Below, piece by piece: positions 1 to 5,395 of a DNA stretch of 6,830 nt. The stretch is taken from the NCBI GenBank assembly GCA_035286665.1, contig DATECY010000073.1, positions 1-6,830 of the forward strand, in the 5' to 3' direction. The position numbers were made by a program, and so were the translations under genes. The stretch is from RBG-16-68-21 sp035286665. GTDB taxonomy: Bacteria; Actinomycetota; Acidimicrobiia; Spongiisociales; UBA11373. The notes under the pieces are model-generated. The model worked only from the letters and a program-made list of their open reading frames with translations, was not told the DNA's origin and searched no databases. Each line of letters opens with the position of its first letter. Positions within the stretch are counted from its first letter, which is position 1.

Positions 1-311
1 CGAAATCGGGCGAACACCCCGCCGAGCACCGGCGCCACGATGGTGAACGGGGCGAGGGTCAGACCCAGGTAGAGCGCCACGTTGCCCCGCGCCTCTGATG
101 AGGGCACGGAGAAGAAGAGGGTCCCGGCCAGCGCCACGGTCACGAGGGTGTCGCCACCGACGTTGGCAGCCCACGAGACGGCGAGACGGCGGAACGCCGG
201 CCCGTTCCGGCTGAACATGGCATCGACGCGGCGAAACGCGGCCCGTGCCGCCCGCCTCGGGAGGCTGCGGCCGTCTCGGGTCGCACCCGGATAGGCGCCG
301 CGGTCGCTCAC
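1..311 (-). CDS. MFS-like membrane transporter, N-terminal part (runs off left edge)
   Basis: Read on the minus strand, this frame stays open from a GTG at 311-309 to the window edge and encodes about 103 residues. The first about 40 residues are Arg/Ala-rich and polar (starting MSDRGAYPG when GTG is read as Met). After that come hydrophobic stretches typical of transmembrane helices, with VSWAANVGGDTLVTVALAGTL-like and then NVALYLGLTLAPFTIVAPVL-like segments. A short basic start followed by F-R-R-L-A-x-S-W-A-A-N is characteristic of the first helix of major facilitator superfamily exporters, and the G-x-x-L-A-P-F-x-x-x-x-P-V-L-G-G pattern fits helix 2 of that superfamily. Substrate cannot be told from this fragment. 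I chose the GTG because a TACCGT -10 hexamer lies 6 bases upstream, which would give a leaderless transcript. An internal ATG at 218-216 is the main alternative start and would remove the polar leader. Third positions are strongly G/C. The gene is divergent from everything downstream. Confidence 0.75.
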   Translation of the reverse strand, partial: MSDRGAYPGATRDGRSLPRRAARAAFRRVDAMFSRNGPAFRRLAVSWAANVGGDTLVTVALAGTLFFSVPSSEARGNVALYLGLTLAPFTIVAPVLGGVFARF

Positions 312-317
312 GAGCCG

Positions 318-323
318 ACGGTA
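318..323 (-). promoter_or_regulatory. Putative -10 element of a leaderless promoter for the transporter gene
   Basis: On the minus strand this reads TACCGT, matching the actinobacterial -10 consensus TANNNT, and it ends 6 bases before the GTG start of the transporter. No convincing -35 hexamer is seen 16-18 bases upstream. The same spacing is found before gpsA, which makes chance somewhat less likely. There is no Shine-Dalgarno sequence ahead of the GTG, which fits a leaderless mRNA. Confidence 0.4.
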
Positions 324-736
324 GCAAGGCGGTCGGTCGGCGGGAGTCGAAGAAGAGTCACGTGGAATCGATCTCAGGATCTTCAAGATCGTCGCCGACC
401 TGGTCGCCACGACATGGACAACGCAGGATCGCCTCAGAGGGCGCGCGGGGGCTGAGATGGGCGGTTGCGCTTGGCCACCGGTGGCGGGACTTGAGAGCGC
501 CTTCCTCGTGCTAGGCGCGCCGGGTGTCGGACCGAAGCTCGAACTTCTGGAGACAACCCCCTGAGGCGGAGGCCATAGCCTTGTCGAGGAGTCTGATCGC
601 ATCTGGACTCCGATAGTGGGCAGCTTCCACCGGCGTCATCGCCACGGCTGGATGGATGATCAAGCCGCCGTCACTCGTGGAATCGGCAACGACTCGCATC
701 GATCGACACCCGTCCTTCCGATCCTTTGGGACCGGT

Positions 737-769
737 CCGACCGACCTTCGAAGCGGGGCGTCCGGTCGG
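737..769. repeat. Inverted repeat upstream of the histidine kinase, flanked by direct CCTTTGG copies
   Basis: CCGACCG at 737-743 pairs perfectly with CGGTCGG at 763-769 across a 19-base loop that contains the palindrome TTCGAA (747-752). The heptamer CCTTTGG occurs on both sides, at 723-729 and 770-776. It lies about 90 bases before the kinase start, so it could be a leader structure or a protein-binding site. In G/C-rich DNA a 7-bp stem can also arise by chance. Confidence 0.3.
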
Positions 770-846
770 CCTTTGGTAGTCCTCATGACCAGAAAGGGCT
801 GAAAGACCTGGGTCTAGGACTTCGTTTCGATGCTCGGCGTGCCGAT

Positions 847-850
847 AGGG
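847..850 (+). promoter_or_regulatory. Shine-Dalgarno-like AGGG that supports the kinase start at 856
   Basis: AGGG lies five bases before the ATG at 856. None of the earlier in-frame start candidates, including the ATG at 616, has a comparable purine-rich motif at a good distance. This is the main sequence reason for choosing the shorter kinase. Confidence 0.45.
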
Positions 851-855
851 CGGTC

Positions 856-2625
856 ATGCCGAACCGCGGTCGGACGCGTCAAGTGCCTCATCCGTTTGCG
901 GTCGTAGGCAGGGCGTGGCGCGAGGGTTGGGCGGCACTCTCCGCACCTCTCGTGAGAGCATCCTTGGTCATCGTGTTGGGTGTGGCCGCGGTCGGTTCAC
1001 TGGTGCTTGGTGCGCAGCTCGGGAGTACGGACGCGTTGTCTCTCCTGTCGGATGTGGTGATACCCCTGGTGTCGGTCGGAGCCGCGGCATTGCTCGTCGT
1101 GGCAGCAAGCCATCGGCGGGGGCGTGAGATGGCGGCGTGGGTTCTGTTCGGAATTGGTGTTGGTTGTTGGGGGACTGGCGAGTTGATCTGGAGCTGGTAC
1201 GCCCTCTTCAACTCGGGTGCGGTGCCTTATCCCGGATTGGCGGACATCTTCTACGTCGCCGGTTATCCAACGATCTTCGCCGGGGTTCTCCTGCTGCCGC
1301 ATCTGCAGTCCGCTCGGTGGGAGCGGGTTCGGATCACGCTTGACGCTCTTGCAGGAACCGTGGCGTTGACCGCAATCACGTGGACGTTCTACCTGCGAGG
1401 TGCCATCTCGATCAACGCCAACGCCACGCTCTTGGAAAACGCCGTCAACTTGGCGTACCCGGTCGGCGATCTCATCTTGCTCGTTGGCCTAATGATGATC
1501 TTCACCCGGCGGAGCGAGCTGCAGTTCGATGGACGCCTGCTGGTGATCGGTGCAGGCATGGCACTCACAGTCGCCGCCGACATGACATACGTGTTGCTTC
1601 TCAACAATGGCTCGTATGTCGATGGAGCGGCAATGGACGCAATCTGGCTTGGCGGTTACGGCCTGTTTGCCCTAAGCGCGGTGTTGTTGGCGGCGCCGCC
1701 GCGAATCAGGGACCAGGTGGACAGATCCAACCGGCTCGCGGCGATCGTGGCCCCCTACAGCGTCGTTGTTGCATTGTTTGCCGTCACGTTGGCGGCATCG
1801 GGCGGCAGGGCCACGCTGCTGCAGGCTTCCACCGCTGTCGTTGGTCTGATGATCATCGCCCGCCAGGGCGTAGGCATCCGCGAAACCCGCCAAGTCGTCG
1901 AAAAACATCGTAACGATCTGGTCGCGTCGATCTCCCACGAACTTCGTACGCCACTCACCGCGATGAGCGGCTTCGTCGACATCCTCGACGCCAGTCCTGA
2001 CCTCGATCCGGTAGAAAGAGCCGAAATCGTCGGCATCGTTGCTTCCCAGACCAAACACCTCACCAGGATTGTTGGGGACCTCGTCGACGTCGCCCGAGAT
2101 AGCCTGTGGACCGTCGCGCTCAACCATGATGAGATCGATGTGGCCGGTCTCGTGGGCACGGCCACCGAGATTCTCGGCGCTGAGGCCGCATCCGCTCGGA
2201 TCACCACCCATATCGAGCCTGGCCTCACCATCACCGGTGACCGCGGCCGGCTGTGCCAGGCATTGGTCAACTACCTCACCAATGCTCTCCGTTACGGCAA
2301 CGGCGTCGTCGAAGTGTGTGGTCGAAGCACGGGTCACGAGGTCATAGTGGAAGTCCACGACAACGGACCGGGCATTACCAAGAAATTCGACTTGGTCATT
2401 TGGGAGCGCTTCGAACGCGGTGCCCATACCTATCTCAGCGACACGCCCGGTTCCGGTCTCGGATTGGCGATCGTTCGCCAGCTGGTGTCCGCGCACGGCG
2501 GCCGTAGCGGTCATCACCCGTCCGAGCGTCTCGGCGGCGCGTGCTTCTGGATCTCGCTACCAATGACGAACGATCACCCGATCCAGCTTTACGACTCCCT
2601 CGAGTGGAGCCACTCGGCCGCATGA
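856..2625 (+). CDS. Ten-helix membrane sensor histidine kinase, orphan
   Basis: The product is 589 residues. It should sense an unknown signal at the membrane, autophosphorylate a histidine with ATP and pass the phosphate to a response regulator. About ten hydrophobic helices are visible at residues 35-54, 67-85, 92-118, 129-150, 161-180, 197-217, 227-249, 262-281, 293-314 and 320-336. Between helices 3 and 4 is a PYPGLADIFYVAGYP motif (124-138), which I recall from membrane regions of actinobacterial GGDEF/EAL proteins. The DHp domain follows, with H-box SHELRTPL (phospho-acceptor His361). The ATPase domain has an N-box NYLTNAL (Asn476), a DNGPGI G1 box (502-507) and GSGLGLAIV (532-540). All catalytic boxes look intact. 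The ATG at 856 has AGGG five bases upstream and directly precedes the first basic segment. The frame is open upstream to an ATG at 616, but those 80 residues are polar and unlike a kinase. No response regulator lies in the window. Third-position G/C (68% in the first 50 codons) is lower than in neighbouring genes. Confidence 0.9.
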   Translation: MPNRGRTRQVPHPFAVVGRAWREGWAALSAPLVRASLVIVLGVAAVGSLVLGAQLGSTDALSLLSDVVIPLVSVGAAALLVVAASHRRGREMAAWVLFGIGVGCWGTGELIWSWYALFNSGAVPYPGLADIFYVAGYPTIFAGVLLLPHLQSARWERVRITLDALAGTVALTAITWTFYLRGAISINANATLLENAVNLAYPVGDLILLVGLMMIFTRRSELQFDGRLLVIGAGMALTVAADMTYVLLLNNGSYVDGAAMDAIWLGGYGLFALSAVLLAAPPRIRDQVDRSNRLAAIVAPYSVVVALFAVTLAASGGRATLLQASTAVVGLMIIARQGVGIRETRQVVEKHRNDLVASISHELRTPLTAMSGFVDILDASPDLDPVERAEIVGIVASQTKHLTRIVGDLVDVARDSLWTVALNHDEIDVAGLVGTATEILGAEAASARITTHIEPGLTITGDRGRLCQALVNYLTNALRYGNGVVEVCGRSTGHEVIVEVHDNGPGITKKFDLVIWERFERGAHTYLSDTPGSGLGLAIVRQLVSAHGGRSGHHPSERLGGACFWISLPMTNDHPIQLYDSLEWSHSAA

Positions 2626-2700
2626 CCTCGAGGGGACGCTCAGCGATTTCTGTCCTGCCGCCTCACGTTCTACGGGGATAGGACAACGATAGGCCTTGAC

Positions 2701-2731
2701 CCTGCCTCGCCCGATGTCGACGAGGTTCAGG
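2701..2731 (+). terminator. Possible bulged hairpin downstream of the histidine kinase
   Basis: CCTGCCTCG (2701-2709) pairs with CGAGG-TT-CAGG (2721-2731), giving nine base pairs interrupted by a TT bulge, with an 11-base loop. It lies 75 bases after the kinase stop. There is no T-tract, so this would be at best a weak or Rho-assisted terminator. Confidence 0.22.
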
Positions 2732-2841
2732 CCATCATCCGGGCACTCCTTGCCCCAGGAAGCTGAAAGAGGGCGGGGATGCCAGCTCAACCACGTAGGC
2801 GGGGAGTTCTGATCGCTGTTCAGTGACCCAGCATGTTGTTG

Positions 2842-2863
2842 GTCGGGTCAACGCTTGCCCGAC
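2842..2863 (-). terminator. Hairpin 41 bases downstream of phoH, likely transcription end structure
   Basis: GTCGGG-T-CAA (2842-2851) pairs with TTGCCCGAC (2855-2863) across a three-base loop CGC. This gives nine base pairs with a single bulged T at 2848, the best stem in the spacer. On the minus strand it begins 41 bases after the phoH stop codon. No T-run follows in either direction; terminators without U-tracts are common in high-GC actinobacteria, so a role in ending phoH mRNA is plausible but unproven. Confidence 0.4.
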
Positions 2864-2904
2864 GAGTAGTCCGTCCCCTCGGCCACCGCGACCACACCCG
2901 ATGA

Positions 2905-4236
2905 CTACAGCACCGCCGAGGCCAACTCCGCGAGGGGACTGCGCACCGTGCGCTCCAACGTCACGTGGCCGAACAGAGGGTGACCCTTCATCTTCTCGAT
3001 CATCGCCGCCGCTCCGCCGAAGGGTGACACGTAGGGGTTGTCCACCTGGGTGAAGTCGCCGCAGAACACCACCTTGGCGTCGGGGCCGATTCGGGTGAGG
3101 ATCACCTTGAGGGTGGACAACTCGAGGTTCTGCGCCTCGTCGATGATCACGAACTCTCCGGTGATCGACCTCCCACGCAGGTAGGTGATGGCGGCGAGTT
3201 CGAGGGCGTCTCGCTCGACGAGTTCATCGAGGGCGTTACGCGCCGCCGCCGGGCCCCCATCGGAGAACAGGGCGTATAGGTTGTCGTGCACGGCGGCCAT
3301 CCACGGCGCCAGTTTCTCGTCGAGATCGCCGGGGAGGTATCCCAGCTCCTGCCGACCCACTGCCACCAGCGGTCGGTACACCGACACCTTGCGATAGCGC
3401 CCGGCCTCCAGCACCTGCTCGAGTCCGGCGGCGAGGGCGAGGAACGTCTTGCCTGTTCCGGGTGCTCCCATCACCGACACGGCAGGGATGTCGGGATTGA
3501 GCAGCAACTCGAGGGCGAAGGCCTGGCGCAGGTTCTTGCTCTCCACCCCGAACACCCGGCGCGCCCCCGGAACCCTGACGACGGTGGTCTGCGGTGTCGT
3601 CTCGACCACTTGGGTGAGTGCCGACTGCGATGCCGGGCCCTTCACGATGACGAACTGGTTGACGAGAGGGGCCTCCATCTCGATGACCGCCTTGCCGTCG
3701 GCATAGATCCGATCGATGGTGGCCGCGTCGGCGGTCACCTCGGCGACACCCGAGTAGGACTCGTCCACCGCGACCACGTCGGCGCGGTAGTCCTGCACCT
3801 GCAGGCCCAGCTGGGCGCCTTTGATTCTCAATGCGGCGTCCTTGGTGACGAGCACCGCCGGCACCCCGGCGGCGCGCAGCTCCAGGCAGGTCGAAAGGAT
3901 CCGGTGATCGGGCGTCTTGGGGTCGAGCACTTCGGGCAGGAGCGGCGAGTGGATGCCGTTCATCTCGATCCGCAGCGAGCCGCCAGAGGGAAGCGCCACG
4001 GGAGCGGCCAGCCCACCGTCGGCCGATGCACCTCGCTCCTCGAGCAGGCGGATGGTGCGCCGGGCGTTGCTGCCCACCTCGTCCATCAGCATCTTCTTGC
4101 GGTCGAGCTCCTCGATGACCACGAGCGGAAGCACGACGTCGTGCTCCTCGAAGCGGAAGAGGGCAGACGGATCGGCGAGGAGCACACAGGTGTCGAGGAC
4201 GTAGGTGTGATTGGCGCCACGGTCCGACACGGTCAT
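2905..4236 (-). CDS. PhoH family protein: N-terminal PIN domain plus PhoH ATPase
   Basis: The 443-residue product joins a PIN nuclease-like domain (about 10-150) to a PhoH P-loop ATPase domain (about 230-440), the domain order of bacterial YlaK/PhoH2-type proteins. Such proteins are thought to act as RNA helicase/ribonucleases; that is family knowledge. PIN acidic residues are visible: Asp15 in YVLDTCVLL, Glu42/Glu43 in VVIEELDRKK, Asp110 in TPDHRIL and Asp133 in VTKDAALR. The ATPase has Walker A GAPGTGKT (257-264), Walker B FVIIDEAQN (362-370), the sensor-like VFCGDFTQVDNP (390-401), and ERTVRSPLAE near the end. Length and motifs look complete, so both activities should be intact. The ATG at 4236 is the annotated start, but a GTG six bases further in (4230-4228) is a strong alternative because it lies 7 bases after a -10-like CAGCCT. 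Divergent from gpsA across 73 bases. Third-position G/C is about 88% in the first 50 codons. It differs from the single-domain E. coli PhoH by having the PIN domain. Confidence 0.95.
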   Translation of the reverse strand: MTVSDRGANHTYVLDTCVLLADPSALFRFEEHDVVLPLVVIEELDRKKMLMDEVGSNARRTIRLLEERGASADGGLAAPVALPSGGSLRIEMNGIHSPLLPEVLDPKTPDHRILSTCLELRAAGVPAVLVTKDAALRIKGAQLGLQVQDYRADVVAVDESYSGVAEVTADAATIDRIYADGKAVIEMEAPLVNQFVIVKGPASQSALTQVVETTPQTTVVRVPGARRVFGVESKNLRQAFALELLLNPDIPAVSVMGAPGTGKTFLALAAGLEQVLEAGRYRKVSVYRPLVAVGRQELGYLPGDLDEKLAPWMAAVHDNLYALFSDGGPAAARNALDELVERDALELAAITYLRGRSITGEFVIIDEAQNLELSTLKVILTRIGPDAKVVFCGDFTQVDNPYVSPFGGAAAMIEKMKGHPLFGHVTLERTVRSPLAELASAVL

Positions 4237-4237
4237 C

Positions 4238-4266
4238 AGGCTGGCCGTTCAGGGTGACCGGGTCAA
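4238..4266 (-). promoter_or_regulatory. Possible phoH promoter (-35 TTGACC, weak -10 CAGCCT)
   Basis: On the minus strand TTGACC (4266-4261) is followed after 17 bases by CAGCCT (4243-4238). The -35 is good, while the -10 keeps only the A and final T of the consensus. The hexamer ends 1 base before the ATG at 4236 and 7 bases before the GTG at 4230-4228. If this promoter is real, translation would begin at the GTG on a leaderless mRNA. Confidence 0.3.
4255..4265. promoter_or_regulatory. Palindrome TGACC-G-GGTCA in the phoH/gpsA divergent region
   Basis: A perfect 5-base inverted repeat around one central base overlaps the candidate phoH -35 and lies 32 bases upstream of the gpsA -10 hexamer. 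Its place between two divergent promoters would suit an operator that controls both genes. No family of regulator can be named from the motif alone, and a single short palindrome may be chance. Confidence 0.3.
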
Positions 4267-4296
4267 GGATTGTCGACGCGAGCAGCCCGGGGTCGG

Positions 4297-4302
4297 TACG
4301 GT
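4297..4302 (+). promoter_or_regulatory. Putative -10 element of a leaderless gpsA promoter
   Basis: TACGGT matches TANNNT and ends 7 bases before the gpsA ATG, which is the typical spacing for a transcript that begins at the start codon. There is no Shine-Dalgarno sequence in front of the ATG. No good -35 is seen at 16-18 bases; TTGTCG at 4270-4275 is too far (21 bases). Confidence 0.45.
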
Positions 4303-4309
4303 GGCCACC

Positions 4310-5314
4310 ATGCGGGTTGGGGTGGTCGGTGCGGGATCGTGGGGTACGGCGGTGGCGGCCATGTCGGCGGCCACCGCAGAAACTCGCTTGTGGTCACGGC
4401 GGGCCGATCTCGCCGACGCGATCAATGCCACCGGAATCAACGACCCCTACCTCCCCGGGATCCCCCTTCCCCCCGGTCTGCGCTCCACCTCCGACGTCGC
4501 CGAGGCGGTCGACGGCGCAGACGTCGTGATCATGGCGGTCCCCTCACATGGTTTCAGGACCGTGATCGAGACGATCCGGCCATCGATCCCGGTCGACATC
4601 CCGATCGTCAGTCTGACCAAGGGGATCGAAACCGGGACCCTGTTGCGCATGACGCAGATCGTCGTCGAAGTGCTCCAGGCAGATCCGGACCGGGTGGGCG
4701 TCCTCACTGGTCCCAACCTGGCACGGGAGATCGCCCTCGGCCAGCCCGCCGCCGCGGTGATCGCGATGCGGGACACGGACACCGCCGCCGTCCTTCAGCA
4801 CCTCCTCATGAGTCCGACGTTCCGGGTGTACACCAACCCCGACGTGGCCGGCTGCGAATCGGCGGGCGCCCTCAAGAACGTCATGGCGATCGCCGCAGGG
4901 ATGGCACATGGGCTCGGATACGGTGACAACTCCAAGGCCGCCTTGGTGACCAGGGCCCTCGCCGAACTCACCCGGCTCGGCATCGCCCTCGGGGGCAAGC
5001 CCCTGACCTTCGCCGGCCTCGCCGGAATGGGCGATCTCATCGCCACCTGCTTCAGCGAGCAGAGTCGCAACCGGCAGGTCGGCGTCGAGTTGGGCAGAGG
5101 GAAGTCGATCGATCAGATCGTCGCCGACATGCACATGGTCGCCGAGGGCGTCAAGACCACCGAGGCGGTGCTTGCCCTGGCGAAGCGGCATGGCGTGGAC
5201 ATGCCGATCGCGGCGTCGGTCGGGGCGGTTCTGTACGACGGCGGCAAACCCGCCGACATGGTGAAGCACCTGATGACACGCGAGGCCAAGGCGGAGCTGC
5301 ACGGCATCGACTGA
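4310..5314 (+). CDS. gpsA: Glycerol-3-phosphate dehydrogenase [NAD(P)+]
   Basis: GpsA reduces dihydroxyacetone phosphate to sn-glycerol 3-phosphate with NAD(P)H in the cytosol, supplying the backbone for phospholipids. The 334-residue length matches the family. Visible features are the Rossmann loop GAGSWG (7-12), the AVPSHGFR segment (76-83), SLTKGIE with conserved Lys104, the substrate-region TGPNLARE (133-140), GALKNVMAIAAG with the conserved catalytic Lys189, and DNSKAALVTRAL (206-217), AGMGDLIATC (238-247) and AEGVKTTEAV (278-287) in the C-terminal helical domain. Nothing is missing. The ATG at 4310 puts MRVGVVGAGSWG at the N-terminus, as expected; the frame is open further upstream to 4211, but that would add residues that overlap the divergent phoH gene. 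It has its own probable leaderless promoter. The following M23-RTX gene starts 81 bases later on the same strand, so co-transcription is possible but not implied by function. Confidence 0.97.
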   Translation: MRVGVVGAGSWGTAVAAMSAATAETRLWSRRADLADAINATGINDPYLPGIPLPPGLRSTSDVAEAVDGADVVIMAVPSHGFRTVIETIRPSIPVDIPIVSLTKGIETGTLLRMTQIVVEVLQADPDRVGVLTGPNLAREIALGQPAAAVIAMRDTDTAAVLQHLLMSPTFRVYTNPDVAGCESAGALKNVMAIAAGMAHGLGYGDNSKAALVTRALAELTRLGIALGGKPLTFAGLAGMGDLIATCFSEQSRNRQVGVELGRGKSIDQIVADMHMVAEGVKTTEAVLALAKRHGVDMPIAASVGAVLYDGGKPADMVKHLMTREAKAELHGID

Positions 5315-5344
5315 CCGGTCGCGTGCACAAATCGCAACTCCCGA

Positions 5345-5350
5345 TAGGGT
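5345..5350 (+). promoter_or_regulatory. Weak candidate -10 for the M23-RTX gene
   Basis: TAGGGT fits TANNNT and lies 45 bases before the ATG at 5396, which would leave a short leader. No convincing -35 is present. The gene could instead be read through from gpsA. The only Shine-Dalgarno-like motif before the start is a short AGG directly next to the ATG. Confidence 0.22.
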
Positions 5351-5395
5351 CGGCCTCAAGTTCCCCCAGCCCCGCTGCCGATGTGAGTAGTCAGG

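Larger units (their letters stand above)
312..855. other. 544-base stretch without a convincing gene; possible gene debris
   Basis: No intact gene can be supported. Three overlapping frames look partly protein-like. A plus-strand frame open from 325 to the TGA at 562-564 has no ATG/GTG/TTG start before the ATG at 457 and ends with SAFLVLGAPGVGPKLELLE then TTP, faintly recalling vicinal-oxygen-chelate (glyoxalase-like) proteins. A plus-strand frame runs between the stops at 614-616 and 800-802 and ends in PLVVLMTRKG. A minus-strand frame at 786-511 could encode 91 residues. They cannot all be real, none has a good ribosome-binding site, and third-position G/C is about 65-70% in more than one of them, so composition does not choose. 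Structures present: a GATCTT-C-AAGATC palindrome at 378-390, and a 7-bp inverted repeat with TTCGAA in its loop at 737-769, flanked by direct copies of CCTTTGG (723-729 and 770-776). Confidence 0.5.
2626..2904. other. Convergent spacer between the kinase and phoH
   Basis: This 279-base stretch separates two genes that point at each other. It has no supported gene. The kinase frame continues after its TGA stop to a second stop at 2764-2766, and the last part (DVDEVQAIIRALLAPGS) looks protein-like, so a former C-terminal extension or an eroded gene is possible. Two potential hairpins (2701-2731 and 2842-2863) could end transcription from either side, but neither is followed by a T-run. Confidence 0.5.

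Noticed and set aside
616..855. Eighty-residue N-terminal extension of the histidine kinase from the ATG at 616
   Set aside because: The residues are polar, rich in Arg, His and Asp, and unlike a sensor or signal sequence. There is no ribosome-binding site at 616, whereas AGGG sits five bases before the ATG at 856.
1672..2517. 281-residue minus-strand open frame opposite the kinase
   Set aside because: It lies fully antisense to the well-supported kinase catalytic domain and shows no recognisable motif; long antisense frames are common in G/C-rich genes.
2601..2616. CGAGTG-gagc-CACTCG hairpin as a terminator of the kinase
   Set aside because: It lies wholly inside the coding sequence before the stop codon and has no T-tract, so coding sequence explains it well enough.
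2622..2681. A 19-codon frame (ATG 2622) overlapping the kinase stop as ATGA, a possible translationally coupled partner
   Set aside because: It is too short for a response regulator and has no recognisable content.
2557..2790. 77-residue minus-strand frame in the convergent spacer
   Set aside because: It overlaps the kinase 3' end, lacks a ribosome-binding site and has no recognisable domain.
309..4230. Similar N-termini (SDRGA) of the transporter and PhoH when both start at GTG
   Set aside because: Only five residues match and the proteins are otherwise unrelated; this is most likely coincidence.
3286..4257. 323-residue plus-strand open frame opposite phoH
   Set aside because: Its His/Arg/Gly-rich translation is the mirror of the PhoH coding frame, and PhoH shows all family motifs on the other strand.
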